From NCBI RefSeq assembly GCF_025961225.1, contig NZ_JAOQNG010000007.1:1066501-1130500 (forward strand): a DNA stretch of 64,000 nucleotides, written 5' to 3'. How positions within the stretch are numbered: position 1 is the stretch's first letter; every line of letters begins with the position of its first letter. The position numbers and the translations under genes are program-made. The DNA is from Azospirillum canadense. GTDB lineage: Bacteria; Pseudomonadota; Alphaproteobacteria; Azospirillales; Azospirillaceae. Shown here in pieces: positions 23,739 to 33,223 of the stretch. Below the pieces are notes generated by a model that did not search any database, was not told the DNA's origin, and saw only the letters and a list, made by a program, of their open reading frames with translations.

Positions 23739-25565
23739 TCAATGATTGTCGCGCGGTATGCCCATGGTCTGGGCGACGCGCTGGTACTTGATGGCGGGCT
23801 TCAGCACCATGCCTTCGTCAAGCTGGTCGACGATGCCGCGCTGGATCTCCTGCCAGGGGGTCTGCGACGGCGGGGCCGGGTAGCCGCCCGCGGCTTCCAG
23901 CGCGGCGCGGCGGTCGGCCAACTCCTCGTCCGAAATCAGGATGTCGGCGCCGCCGCGGCGCAGGTCGATGCGCACCCGGTCGCCGGTGCGCAGCAGGGCT
24001 AGCCCGCCGCCCGCCGCCGCTTCCGGCGCCGCGTTGAGGATGGAGGGCGATCCCGACGTGCCGGACTGGCGGCCGTCGCCGATGCAGGGCAGGGAATGGA
24101 CGCCCTGCTTGATGAGCGTGGCGGGCGGGCGCATGTTCACCACCTCCGCCGCCCCGGGATAGCCGATGGGGCCGGTGCCGCGGATGACGAGGATGGTGTA
24201 CGCGTCGATGCCGAGTGCCGGGTCGTCGATGCGGTGATGGTAGTCCTCCGGCCCGTCGAAGACGACGACCTTGCCCTCGAACGCCTCGGGGTCCTGCGGG
24301 TTGGACAGATAGCGCTCGCGGAATTCCTCGGAGATGACGCTGGTCTTCATGATGGCGGCGTTGAACAGGTTGCCGCGCAGCACGACGAAGCCGGCGTTGA
24401 TCCTCAGCGGGTCGTCAATGGGGTGGATCACGCGGGTGTCGAGGATCTCCGTATTGCGGCAGTTCTCGCCGATGGTGCGGCCGTTGACGTTGGGGGCCTC
24501 CTCGCGGATCAGGCCCTTGCTCATCAGTTGGGCGACGACCGCGGGCACGCCGCCGGCGCGGTGGAAGTCCTCGCCAAGATACTCGCCCGCCGGCTGGAGG
24601 TTGACCAGCAGCGGCACCTCAAGCCCGTGGGTCTGCCAGTCCTCCACGGTCAGCGGTATGCCGATGTGCTTGGCGATGGCGTTGATGTGGATCGGCGCGT
24701 TGGTCGAACCCCCGATGGCGGAGTTCACGACAATGGCGTTCAGGAACGCCTCGCGGGTCAGGATGTCCGACGGCTTGATGTCCTGGCGGACCATCTCGAC
24801 GATGCGCTTGCCGGTCTCGTAGGCGGCCTGCTGGCGCTCGCGGTAGGGGGCGGGGATGGAGGCGGAGCCCGGAAGCTGCATGCCCAACACCTCCGCCAGC
24901 GAATTCATGGTGGAGGCCGTGCCCATCGTGTTGCAGTAGCCGGTCGAGGGCGCCGACGACGCCACCAGCTCGATGAAGCCCTGGTAGTCGATCTCGCCGG
25001 CCGCCATCAGTTCGCGCGCCTTCCACACGATGGTGCCCGATCCGGTACGCTCGCCGCGGAACCAGCCGTTCAGCATGGGGCCGACCGACAGTGCGATGGC
25101 GGGGATGTTCACGGTGGCCGCCGCCATCAAGCAAGCGGGCGTGGTCTTGTCGCAACCGATGGTCAGCACCACCCCGTCGAGCGGGTAGCCGTGCAGCACC
25201 TCCACCAGTCCCAGATAGGCGAGGTTGCGGTCGACGGAAGCGGTCGGTCGTTTGCCAGTCTCCTGGATCGGGTGGACGGGGAACTCGATGGCGATGCCGC
25301 CGGCGGTGCGGATGCCCTCGCGCAGGCGTTCCGCCAGCACCAGATGGTGCCGGTTGCAGGGGCTGAGGTCGGATCCCGTCTGCGCGATGCCGATGATCGG
25401 CGCGCCGGATTGCAACTCCTCCCGCGTCAGGCCGAAGTTCAGGTAGCGCTCCAGATAGAGCGCGGTCATGTCGGGGTTGGCGGGGTTGTCGAACCACGCG
25501 CGCGACCGCAGCCGCCGGCCTGAACCGGACTCGTTCAGTGGGAAAGTGGGCTTCGTCTCGGACAT
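23739..25565 (-). CDS. araC: L-arabinonate dehydratase (IlvD/Edd family)
   Basis: Dehydrates L-arabinonate to L-2-keto-3-deoxyarabinonate in the non-phosphorylative L-arabinose pathway. The 608 residues show IlvD/Edd features: iron-sulfur cysteines in TGSDLSPCNRHH, TIGCDKTTPACLMAA and SSAPSTGYCNTMGTAS, the NSAIGGSTNAPIH segment, and GRQSGTSGSPSIL near the end. From memory it closely resembles the A. brasilense AraC enzyme, and araA and araD nearby support this. Related D-xylonate or D-fuconate dehydratases are alternatives. The name is unrelated to the AraC regulator. Confidence 0.86.
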   Translation of the reverse strand: MSETKPTFPLNESGSGRRLRSRAWFDNPANPDMTALYLERYLNFGLTREELQSGAPIIGIAQTGSDLSPCNRHHLVLAERLREGIRTAGGIAIEFPVHPIQETGKRPTASVDRNLAYLGLVEVLHGYPLDGVVLTIGCDKTTPACLMAAATVNIPAIALSVGPMLNGWFRGERTGSGTIVWKARELMAAGEIDYQGFIELVASSAPSTGYCNTMGTASTMNSLAEVLGMQLPGSASIPAPYRERQQAAYETGKRIVEMVRQDIKPSDILTREAFLNAIVVNSAIGGSTNAPIHINAIAKHIGIPLTVEDWQTHGLEVPLLVNLQPAGEYLGEDFHRAGGVPAVVAQLMSKGLIREEAPNVNGRTIGENCRNTEILDTRVIHPIDDPLRINAGFVVLRGNLFNAAIMKTSVISEEFRERYLSNPQDPEAFEGKVVVFDGPEDYHHRIDDPALGIDAYTILVIRGTGPIGYPGAAEVVNMRPPATLIKQGVHSLPCIGDGRQSGTSGSPSILNAAPEAAAGGGLALLRTGDRVRIDLRRGGADILISDEELADRRAALEAAGGYPAPPSQTPWQEIQRGIVDQLDEGMVLKPAIKYQRVAQTMGIPRDNH

Positions 25566-25641
25566 GTCGGCACCAGTTCAGGTTGGGGGCGCAGGTCGGG
25601 TGGCGGCCGGCGCCGGGTTTATGAGAGTCCCGGTAGGGGGC

Positions 25642-26580
25642 CTACCAGTGGAAGGCGTCGGTGGTGCGCCAGCGGCCGACCAGGCAGGCGTCGGCGACGA
25701 GCTGCAATGGGCGGGCGTCCACGTCGCTGGCGCCGTCGGCGATCAGGCGGTGGAAGCGGCGGTAGATGCGCTGGTATTCGCTGTCGGGCTCGGCCAGCAC
25801 GGGCTCCCCATCGACGCTCAGCCGCGTGCCGCCGTGGGTCAGGTCCAGCTGGCCGCCGTCCGTCTCAATGGCAATGGACCAGGTCTGCTCGCCCTGCTGA
25901 AGGAAGTCGAACGCGGCCGTCACGGTCCCGACGCCGGAGCCCGCGGCACCCTCCATCGTCAGGGTCGCGGCGATGGGTGTGTCGCGGTTGGCGGGGACGC
26001 TCAACTCGGCGGCGCGGACGACGACGGGGCCCGGCAGAATGTCGGTCAGGATCGACAGGGCGTTGATGCCCGGATCGAAGACGCCGAAACCACCCGCCGC
26101 GAAGATCCAATCCTGGCCCGGATGCCAGCGCCGCACGTCCTCCTTCCAGGTGACGGCGACGTGGCGGACGGAGGATCCGGCCAGCCGCCGCCGCGTCTCC
26201 TCCACCGCCGCGTTGAAGCGGGAGTGCCAAGCGGCGAACAGCGTGCGCCCGGCGGATTCCGCCTCGTCGATGAGGACGCGCAGCTCCGTCAGGGTGGCGG
26301 CCGGCGGCTTCTCGATCAGGACGTGCTTGCCGGCACGAAACGCCTCAACGGCCAGGGCCTGGCGGACCGCGGGCGGCGTGCAGAGCGCGACGGCGCACAG
26401 GCCGGGAAACGCTGCCAGCATCTCCGCCTGGCTGCAGAAGGTCGGCACCTCGTCGTGCCCGGTTCCGTCCGGGCTGACCATCGCAGCCAGCCGGAACAGG
26501 CCGGTGGCGGCGATGGCGGGGACGTGCTGGTCGCGGGCGATCTTGCCCAAACCGACGATGCCAAGGGTCGGGCGGTCCAT
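25642..26580 (-). CDS. araA: L-arabinose/D-galactose 1-dehydrogenase (Gfo/Idh/MocA family)
   Basis: Oxidises L-arabinose (and D-galactose) to the lactone with NAD(P)+. The protein has 312 residues from the ATG at 26580. The N-terminal Rossmann motif is LGIVGLGKIARDQHVPAI, the family motif is GKHVLIEKPPAATL, and the catalytic region reads KEDVRRWHPGQDWIF and GGFGVFDPGINALSIL. These segments agree with my recall of the A. brasilense enzyme. It lies between the transporter genes and araC in one minus-strand run. The lactonase of the pathway is not in this window. Confidence 0.9.
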   Translation of the reverse strand: MDRPTLGIVGLGKIARDQHVPAIAATGLFRLAAMVSPDGTGHDEVPTFCSQAEMLAAFPGLCAVALCTPPAVRQALAVEAFRAGKHVLIEKPPAATLTELRVLIDEAESAGRTLFAAWHSRFNAAVEETRRRLAGSSVRHVAVTWKEDVRRWHPGQDWIFAAGGFGVFDPGINALSILTDILPGPVVVRAAELSVPANRDTPIAATLTMEGAAGSGVGTVTAAFDFLQQGEQTWSIAIETDGGQLDLTHGGTRLSVDGEPVLAEPDSEYQRIYRRFHRLIADGASDVDARPLQLVADACLVGRWRTTDAFHW

Positions 26581-26588
26581 GACAGCCC

Positions 26589-27800
26589 TCACGCCTTGTT
26601 CTTGTTGTAGACGTCGATGGTGACGGCGGCGAGCAGGACCATGCCCTTGATGACCTGCTGCCAGTCGATGCCGATGCCCACGATCGACATGCCGTTGTTC
26701 ATCACGCCCATGATGAAGGCGCCGATCACCGCGCCGGTGACCCGGCCCACACCGCCGGACGCGGAGGCGCCGCCGATGAAGCAGGCGGCGATCACGTCCA
26801 GTTCGAACGACACGCCGGCCTTGGGCGTCGCCGTGTTCAGCCGGGCGGCGAAGATCAGCCCGGCCAGGGCCGCCAGCACCCCCATGTTGACGAAGGTGTA
26901 GAAGCTGAGCCGTCGCGTGTCGATGCCCGAAAGCCGCGCCGCCTTCTCGTTGCCGCCCAGCGCGTAGACCCGCCGCCCCACCGTGGTGTTGCGCGTCACG
27001 AAGCCATAGAGCGCGATCAGCACGCTCATGATGATCAGCACGTTGGGCAGGCCGCGGTAGGAGGCCATCAGCTGGCCGACATAGACCAGCACCGCCGCCA
27101 GCGCGAGGTTCTTCACCGCGAACAGCGCCAGCGGCTCCTGCTCGATGCCCACGGCGTGGCGGCGCCGGCGCGCGGCGAGGTTGAGCACGACCAACGCGAA
27201 GGCCAGGGCGCCGCACAGCAGCAGGCTGGTGATGTGGAACTTGCCGACGTTGAACAGGTCGAGCGCCAGGAAGTCGGGGATGAAGCCGGAGCTGAGGCGC
27301 TGAAATTCCACCGGGAAGGGGCCGACCGACTGGCCGGCCAGCAGGATCAGGCACAGGCCGCGGAAGACCAGCATGCCGGCCAGCGTGACGATGAAGGAGG
27401 GGATGCGCAGGTAGGCGACCCAGAAGCCCTGCACCGCCCCGATCGCCGCGCCGGCGAGCAGGCACAGCAGCGTGGTGGTGACGAAATCCAGGTGGAGCCG
27501 CACCATCAGGATGGCCGCCAGCGCGCCGATGAAGGCGACGACGGACCCCACCGACAGGTCGATGTGCCCGGCGACGATCACCAGCAGCATGCCCAGCGCC
27601 ATGATGACGATGTAGCTGTTCTGGAGAACGAGGTTCGTCAGGTTCAGCGGCTGCAGCAGCGTGCCGTCGGTCATGTACTGGAAGAACAGCACGATGGCGG
27701 CCAGCGACAGCAGCATGCCGTAGTCGCGCAGGTGCGCCTTCACGAACCGCCCGACGGATTGCCGCGAGCCGCGCGCCGGCAGGTTGATTTCGGCACTCAT
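26589..27800 (-). CDS. gguB: Sugar ABC transporter permease (GguB/XylH type)
   Basis: A 403-residue inner-membrane permease with about 10 spans. Family marks are LVIVAGHIDLSVGSVVAF in the early part, the RIPSFIVTLAGMLVFRG helix, and the VNMGVLAALAGLIFAARL and GGVGRVTGAVIGAFIMGVMNNGMS segments. It overlaps the ATPase gene by 4 bp and stops 8 bp before araA begins. It forms the channel of the arabinose/galactose importer fed by SbpA. Confidence 0.92.
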   Translation of the reverse strand: MSAEINLPARGSRQSVGRFVKAHLRDYGMLLSLAAIVLFFQYMTDGTLLQPLNLTNLVLQNSYIVIMALGMLLVIVAGHIDLSVGSVVAFIGALAAILMVRLHLDFVTTTLLCLLAGAAIGAVQGFWVAYLRIPSFIVTLAGMLVFRGLCLILLAGQSVGPFPVEFQRLSSGFIPDFLALDLFNVGKFHITSLLLCGALAFALVVLNLAARRRRHAVGIEQEPLALFAVKNLALAAVLVYVGQLMASYRGLPNVLIIMSVLIALYGFVTRNTTVGRRVYALGGNEKAARLSGIDTRRLSFYTFVNMGVLAALAGLIFAARLNTATPKAGVSFELDVIAACFIGGASASGGVGRVTGAVIGAFIMGVMNNGMSIVGIGIDWQQVIKGMVLLAAVTIDVYNKNKA

Positions 27801-29365
27801 AGTGAGACCTCCCCGGACATCAGCGTCTCTCCGGACCGCATGATCGCCCGCATGATCTTTTCCTGGCTGGCCTCGGCCGCCGGCATCTCCGCGACCATCT
27901 CACCGGCGTTCATCACGTAGATGTGGTCGGCGACGCCCAGCAGCTCCGGCATCTCCGACGAGATCAGGACGACGCCCCGCCCCTCGGCCGCCAATTGGTT
28001 GATGATGGTGTAGATCTCGTACTTGGCGCCGACGTCGATGCCGCGCGTCGGCTCGTCCAGGATTAGCACCTGCGGGTCGGCGAACAGCCATTTGCTGAGC
28101 ACGACCTTCTGCTGGTTGCCGCCGGACAGGTTCACCGCCTCCTGCAACACGCCGGAGCAGCGGATGCGCAGCCGGCGGCGGAACTCCTCCGCCACCTGGA
28201 TCTCGCGCTCGTGGTCGATGACGCCTCGCTTCGCTACACCGGGCAGGTTCGCCAGCGTGATGTTGTGGCGGATGTCGTTGTCGAGCACGAGGCCCAGCTG
28301 CTTGCGGTCCTCCGTCGCGTAGGCGAGGCCGTTGGCCATGGCCCGGCTGATGGTGGAGACGTCGATCTCCCGCCCGCCGAGGAAGGCCTGCCCGCGGATG
28401 TTGCGGCCGTAGGAGCGGCCGAACAGGCTCATGGCGAACTCGGTGCGGCCGGCGCCCATCAGGCCGGCGATGCCCACCACCTCGCCGCGGCGGACCGTCA
28501 GGTTGACGTCCTTGACCACGCGTCGGCCGGGGTGGGCCGGGTGGTCGGCGTTCCAGCCCTTCACCTCGAACAGCACCTCACCGGGTGCGCTGGTTCGCCT
28601 GGGGTAGCGGTCGGATAGTTCGCGCCCGACCATGCCCTTAATGATGCGGTCCTGGCTGATGGCGGCCTCGCGGCAGTCCAGCGTTTCCACCGTCGTGCCG
28701 TCGCGCAGGATGGTCACGCGGTCGGCGACCTTGGCGATCTCGTTCAGCTTGTGCGAGATGAGGATGGAGGAGATGCCGCGCGCCTTGAATTGCAGCAGCA
28801 GGTCCAGGAGAGCGTCGCTGTCGCTTTCGTTCAGGCTGGCGGTCGGCTCGTCCAGGATCAGCAGCTTGACCTCCTTGGACAGGGCCTTGGCGATCTCCAC
28901 CAGCTGCTGCTTGCCGACGCCGATGTCGGTGATCAGCGTTTCCGGCGGGTCGTGCAGCCCGACCATGCGCAGCAATTCCCGCGCCCGCAGGGTGGAGGCG
29001 TCCCAATCGATGACACCGCGTGTTGCTTGCTCGTTGCCGAGGAACAGGTTCTCGGTGATCGACAGCAGCGGGACGAGCGCCAGTTCCTGGTGGATGATGA
29101 TGATGCCCAGCCGCTCGCTGTCGGCGATGCCGCGGAAGGCGACCGGCTCCCCGCGGAAGCGGATGTCGCCCTCGAAGCTGCCGTGCGGGTAGACGCCGCT
29201 CAGCACCTTCATCAGCGTCGACTTGCCGGCGCCGTTCTCGCCGATCAGCGCGTGGATCTCGCCCTCGCGGACCGACAGGTTGACGTTATCCAGCGCCTTG
29301 ACGCCCGGGAACGTCTTGCTGATGCCCTTCATCTCAAGGATGGGCATGTCCTGGATGCTGTCCAT
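27797..29365 (-). CDS. gguA: Sugar ABC transporter ATP-binding protein (two NBDs, GguA type)
   Basis: A 522-residue protein with two fused nucleotide-binding domains. The first has Walker A GENGAGKSTLMKVLSG and Walker B LLILDEPTASL; the second has signature LSGGNQQKVVLSKWL and Walker B VLILDEPTRGIDVG. The start at 29365 is chosen because AAGGAAG precedes it; an upstream in-frame ATG at 29389 is less likely. It energises sugar import with GguB and SbpA. Confidence 0.92.
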   Translation of the reverse strand: MDSIQDMPILEMKGISKTFPGVKALDNVNLSVREGEIHALIGENGAGKSTLMKVLSGVYPHGSFEGDIRFRGEPVAFRGIADSERLGIIIIHQELALVPLLSITENLFLGNEQATRGVIDWDASTLRARELLRMVGLHDPPETLITDIGVGKQQLVEIAKALSKEVKLLILDEPTASLNESDSDALLDLLLQFKARGISSILISHKLNEIAKVADRVTILRDGTTVETLDCREAAISQDRIIKGMVGRELSDRYPRRTSAPGEVLFEVKGWNADHPAHPGRRVVKDVNLTVRRGEVVGIAGLMGAGRTEFAMSLFGRSYGRNIRGQAFLGGREIDVSTISRAMANGLAYATEDRKQLGLVLDNDIRHNITLANLPGVAKRGVIDHEREIQVAEEFRRRLRIRCSGVLQEAVNLSGGNQQKVVLSKWLFADPQVLILDEPTRGIDVGAKYEIYTIINQLAAEGRGVVLISSEMPELLGVADHIYVMNAGEMVAEMPAAEASQEKIMRAIMRSGETLMSGEVSL

Positions 29366-29397
29366 CACGCTTCCTTGGAATTTTTGCAAGGCGCGGC

Positions 29398-30486
29398 TTA
29401 TCGGATCTGGCTTTCCTTGTAGTAGCCGCTGTCGACCAGGGTTTGCTTCCAGTTGGAGGCGTCGACGGTGACCGGCTTCAGCAGGTAGGCCGGGACGACC
29501 TTCTTGCCGTTGTCGTAGGTCTTGGTGTCGTTGACCTGCGGCGTGCCGCCGTTCATCAGCGCGTCGACCATGTCGGCGGTGACCTTGGCGAGTTCGCGCG
29601 TGTCCTTGAAGACGGTGGAGCGCTGCTCGCCCGCCAGGATCGACTTGACCGAGGGCACCTCCGCGTCCTGGCCCGTGACCACCGGCATCGGCTGCGCCGG
29701 CGAGCCGTAGCCGACCCCCTTCAGCGAGGAGATGATGCCGATGCTCAGGCCGTCGTAGGGCGACAGCACGGCGTCCACCCGCTTGTTGCCGTAATAGGCG
29801 CTCAGCAGGTTGTCCATGCGCGCCTGGGCGGTGCCGGGATCCCAGCGCAGGGTGGAGACCTTATCCATGCCCATTTGCCCGCTCGCCACCTTCAGCTTGC
29901 CGCTGTCGATGTAGGGCTGAAGCACCGACATGGCGCCGTTGTAGAAGAAGTAGGCGTTGTTGTCGTCGGGCGAGCCGCCGAACAGCTCGATGTTGAAGGG
30001 CCCCTTGCCGTCCTTCAGCCCCAGCGCGTCGACGATGTAGCTGCCCTGCAGCACGCCGACCTGGAAGTTGTCGAAGGTGGTGTAGTAGTCGACGTTCTCC
30101 GACCCGCGGATCAGCCGGTCGTAGGCGATGACCTTGACGCCGCGCTCCTTGGCCTGCTGCAAGACGTCGGTCAGCGTCGTGCCGTCGATGGAGGCGATCA
30201 CCAGGACCTTGGCGTTCTTGGTGACCATGTTCTCGATCTGGGCGAGCTGGTTGGGGATGTCGTCCTCGGCGTATTGCAGGTCGGTCTTGTAGCCCTTGGC
30301 CTGAAAGGCCTTGACGATGTTGTTGCCGTCGTCGATCCAGCGCGCCGACGACTTCGTCGGCATGGCGATGCCCACAAGGCCTTTGTCCTGCGCCTGCGCG
30401 GCCGGCATCAGCGGGCCGGCCAGGGCGAGCAGCCCGACGGCCAGGCCAGCCAGCGTGCCCGACAACGTGGTCGTGAATGAAGACAT
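29398..30486 (-). CDS. sbpA: Periplasmic sugar-binding protein (ChvE/SbpA)
   Basis: A 362-residue preprotein with an N-terminal signal (MSSFTTTLSGTLAGLAVG, cleavage near AQA), then a ribose/galactose-type periplasmic-binding fold (GLVGIAMPTKSSARWIDDG, VIASIDGTTLTDVL, AYDRLIRG). In Azospirillum SbpA and Agrobacterium ChvE this protein binds galactose, arabinose and fucose, for uptake and also for chemotaxis or virulence signalling. It is the first gene of the transporter/araA/araC run and directly follows the gbpR gene, as in those organisms. Confidence 0.93.
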   Translation of the reverse strand: MSSFTTTLSGTLAGLAVGLLALAGPLMPAAQAQDKGLVGIAMPTKSSARWIDDGNNIVKAFQAKGYKTDLQYAEDDIPNQLAQIENMVTKNAKVLVIASIDGTTLTDVLQQAKERGVKVIAYDRLIRGSENVDYYTTFDNFQVGVLQGSYIVDALGLKDGKGPFNIELFGGSPDDNNAYFFYNGAMSVLQPYIDSGKLKVASGQMGMDKVSTLRWDPGTAQARMDNLLSAYYGNKRVDAVLSPYDGLSIGIISSLKGVGYGSPAQPMPVVTGQDAEVPSVKSILAGEQRSTVFKDTRELAKVTADMVDALMNGGTPQVNDTKTYDNGKKVVPAYLLKPVTVDASNWKQTLVDSGYYKESQIR

Positions 30487-30575
30487 GGACGGACTTCCTC
30501 CCTTTCCGCGGCACCGGGAATGACCGGCGACACAATAATTTATGTGTCTAGCAATCGGTCGGAAGACCATAACTG

Positions 30576-31604
30576 TCAAATACGATTATTCGCGTGATCC
30601 ATATCCGTTTTGGTATCGCCGGATGGATCGGCGGGCGGCGTTCCCGCCGCTCCGCGCATCGTCTGGTCGGACGCCGCCCGCAGCGCGGACAGGACCGTGC
30701 ACGCGCCCGGCGACATCGGGCGCTCCTTCAGCCAGAAGATGCCGTAGGGCTCGACGCTGAAGCGCTTGTGGAACGGCATGATGGTGCAGCAGCCGCTGGG
30801 GGAGAACACCCGGGCGAGCGCGCGGGCAAACACGGTGACCGAGTCGTTCTCCGCCACCATCGCCATGGAGATGACGGGGGAGGCGCTTTCGATCACCTTG
30901 CGCGGCGGCGCAACCCCCTCGGCGCGGAACAGCGCCTCCACCCGGCTGCGCAGCAGGGATCCCGCCGGCTGGAGGATCCAGGTCGCGTCCACCAGATCGG
31001 CCGCGGTCAGCGTGCGGCCAAGCCGCAGCAGCGGGTGGCTGTCGCGGCAGACGAAGCACAGCTCCTCACCGCTGATTTCCTGGTATTCGAAGGTTGACGC
31101 ATCGACGTGTCCGGGCAGGCGGCCGATCGCGAAATCCATCACACCCTGCTGGACCCGCTCGGCCAGCACGTCGCTGGTCTCCACTGCCACAGCGATCTTC
31201 AGGCCGGGGTGCTCGCGGGACAGCGCGTTGATCACCGGCACCACCAGTTCCACCGCGGGCGCCATCACCGTTCCGATTGAAACGCTGCCGCTGTGCCCCG
31301 CCAGCAGGGTGTTCAGCTCGTCCCCCGCCTCCTGCAACTCGCTGAGGATCATCCGTGCGTGCCGGATCATCAGGTTGCCGTACCAGTTCGGCTCGACGCC
31401 GCGGCCGTGGCGATCGAACAGCGCGATGCCCAGCGCCTCCTCAAGGTCGCCCAGCAGCTTCGAGGCGGCGGGCTGCGACATGTTGAGGCTGGCAGCGGCG
31501 CGGTGCAGGTTGCGCTGCTCGTCGAGCGCCGTGAACAGCTGGAGATGGCGGAGCTTCAGCCGGGCCTTCAGGAACCAGTTGGCCGGAAACCGTTGCGAGG
31601 TCAC
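30576..31604 (-). CDS. gbpR: LysR-family regulator of sugar uptake (GbpR)
   Basis: About 342 residues from a GTG at 31604, which gives the usual LysR start (LKLRHLQLFTALDEQRNLHRAA, then SLNMSQPAASKLL); upstream in-frame codons give an unlikely N-terminal extension. The effector domain follows (GSVSIGTVMAPAVELV onward). Position next to the sbpA-type gene is the known arrangement of GbpR, which activates that gene when arabinose, galactose or fucose is present. It is divergent from araD, so it may control both sides. Confidence 0.87.
   Translation of the reverse strand: MTSQRFPANWFLKARLKLRHLQLFTALDEQRNLHRAAASLNMSQPAASKLLGDLEEALGIALFDRHGRGVEPNWYGNLMIRHARMILSELQEAGDELNTLLAGHSGSVSIGTVMAPAVELVVPVINALSREHPGLKIAVAVETSDVLAERVQQGVMDFAIGRLPGHVDASTFEYQEISGEELCFVCRDSHPLLRLGRTLTAADLVDATWILQPAGSLLRSRVEALFRAEGVAPPRKVIESASPVISMAMVAENDSVTVFARALARVFSPSGCCTIMPFHKRFSVEPYGIFWLKERPMSPGACTVLSALRAASDQTMRGAAGTPPADPSGDTKTDMDHANNRI
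30580..30595. promoter_or_regulatory. Candidate GbpR site upstream of sbpA
   Basis: ATACGATTATTCGCGT is an imperfect inverted repeat (ATACGA...TCGcgT) just behind the gbpR stop codon and about 100 bp upstream of the sbpA start. The same ATACGA core occurs in the gbpR-araD gap. Confidence 0.35.
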
Positions 31605-31637
31605 GGGCGGGGTCTCCGATCGGGCGGCGCCGCCGAC

Positions 31638-31674
31638 ATACGAAATTCCATATCGCCGACGCCGATATTCGTAT
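31638..31674. promoter_or_regulatory. Candidate GbpR site between gbpR and araD
   Basis: ATACGAA (31638-31644) is inverted at 31668-31674 (TTCGTAT). Inside are ATATCG (31650-31655) and CGATAT (31663-31668). The region is AT-rich against its surroundings and lies between the divergent gbpR and araD genes. Confidence 0.4.
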
Positions 31675-31741
31675 TGGACGATTATCAGGACGCCTCTTAT
31701 CGTTGGCGTGGTCAACAAAATTCAGCGCTGCACAGCACGAG

Positions 31742-32683
31742 ATGGATCCCATGGCCATGCCCTCCAGCGTCCGTCCTTACCGGGGAGTGTTCCCCGTCGT
31801 TCCGACCATCTTCACCGAGGCGGGGGACCTGGACCTTGCCGGGCAGAAGCGCTGCGTCGATTTCATGATCGACGCAGGCTCCAACGGCCTGTGCATCCTC
31901 GCCAACTTCTCCGAGCAGTTCGTGTTGACCGACGCCGAGCGCGAGCTGCTGATGGAGACCATCCTGGCCCACGTCGCCGGCCGGGTGCCGGTCATCGTCA
32001 CCACCACCCATTTCAGCACGGCCGCCTGCGCCGCACGCAGCCGCCGCGCGCAGGAGCTGGGGGCCGCCATGGTGATGGTCATGCCGCCCTACCACGGCGC
32101 CACCATCCGGGTGCCCGAGGCCGGCATCGTCTCCTTCTTCCAGCGGGTGTCCGACGCCATCGACATCCCGATCATGATCCAGGACGCGCCGGTCAGCGGC
32201 ACCACCCTGCCGGCGGAACTGCTGGCCCGCATGGCGCGGGAGATCGCCAACATCTCCTACTTCAAGGTCGAGGTGCCGCAGGCCGCCGCCAAGCTGCGCC
32301 GGCTGATCGAACTGGGCGGCGACGCCGTCGAGGGACCGTGGGACGGCGAGGAGGCGATCACTCTGCTGGCCGACCTGGACGCCGGCGCCACCGGCGCCAT
32401 GACCGGCGGCGGCTATCCCGACGGCATCCGCCAGATCATCGACCCGTTCCTGGCCGGTGACCGCGAGGCGGCGGTGATGGCCTACGGGCGCTGGCTGCCG
32501 CTGATCAACCACGAGAACCGCCAGTGCGGCCTTGCCACCGCCAAGATCCTGATGAAGGAGGGCGGCATCATCGCCTGCGACTCCGTGCGCCACCCCCTGC
32601 CGGACCCGCACCCGGCCAGCCGCGCCGGCCTGCTCGACGCCGCCCGCCGCCTCGACCCGCTGGTCCTGCGCTGGGGGCGCTGA
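31742..32683 (+). CDS. araD: L-2-keto-3-deoxyarabinonate dehydratase (DapA family)
   Basis: Converts L-2-keto-3-deoxyarabinonate to alpha-ketoglutarate semialdehyde. A DHDPS/NAL-fold TIM barrel of up to 313 residues; ATGs at 31742, 31751 and 31757 are all in frame and the choice is uncertain. Key segments are RGVFPVVPTIF, SNGLCILANFSEQF, MPPYHGATIRVPE, the Schiff-base lysine in SYFKVEVPQAA, and GPWDGEEAITLLADL, which agree with my recall of the A. brasilense enzyme. The semialdehyde dehydrogenase that would finish the pathway is not in the window. Confidence 0.93.
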   Translation: MDPMAMPSSVRPYRGVFPVVPTIFTEAGDLDLAGQKRCVDFMIDAGSNGLCILANFSEQFVLTDAERELLMETILAHVAGRVPVIVTTTHFSTAACAARSRRAQELGAAMVMVMPPYHGATIRVPEAGIVSFFQRVSDAIDIPIMIQDAPVSGTTLPAELLARMAREIANISYFKVEVPQAAAKLRRLIELGGDAVEGPWDGEEAITLLADLDAGATGAMTGGGYPDGIRQIIDPFLAGDREAAVMAYGRWLPLINHENRQCGLATAKILMKEGGIIACDSVRHPLPDPHPASRAGLLDAARRLDPLVLRWGR

Positions 32684-33223
32684 AGGCGGGAGCGTCGCCT
32701 TTGCCTCCGCTGCCGACCCGATTCTTCAACCCGGGCGTGCTGCTGTTCGTCTTCATCCTGCTGCAAAAAGGCCGTCTGGCCGTCAGGCCCATCCCGTTCG
32801 CCGGACCGGACGGCCGGTAGCAAGTTTCCAGCGTCGCCCCTCAATCTGAGGCGCGCGCCGATGCACGTTGCCCTGGGGCGTCCCCGCGCGTGCGACAGCC
32901 CCAAATCCCGCGCAGCACCGTTACCTTCACCGCCGCCGTCAACAGCGCGGCAGTCCAGTTGTCCCAATCATAAGTATACATAAATGCCGGAGCCGCCAAG
33001 GTCTCGCGGACTCGTCTTTGTGGCGCGACGATTATTATCCACGCAAAAGCATGAAATCTTACAGTGACGCATTTTGAAACTCTTTTTTGCTTCCATTTCG
33101 GAAATTGCTTTCGCCAATCTCAAGGAAAGGAACAAATAATCGCTTCGACACCGGCCGTCACTCTTACGGCGCTGCGCGGATGAACATTGTCGCGAATGAT
33201 AGGGGCGTCGTTGAGTCGTCGCA
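32684..33223. other. Gap with AT-rich stretch; no gene supported
   Basis: A 540-bp stretch after araD. The first ~280 bases have typical GC. From about 32970 to 33140 the sequence turns AT-rich (for example TAAGTATACATAAATG and GAAACTCTTTTTTGC), unlike the rest of the window, and the short open frames on both strands look random. The following TIM-barrel gene lacks its beginning, so this may be the scar of a deletion or insertion. Confidence 0.5.

Noticed and set aside
24096..25523. Plus-strand open frame of 475 codons opposite araC
   Set aside because: Shadow of the IlvD/Edd gene, whose iron-sulfur cysteines and motifs are clear on the minus strand.
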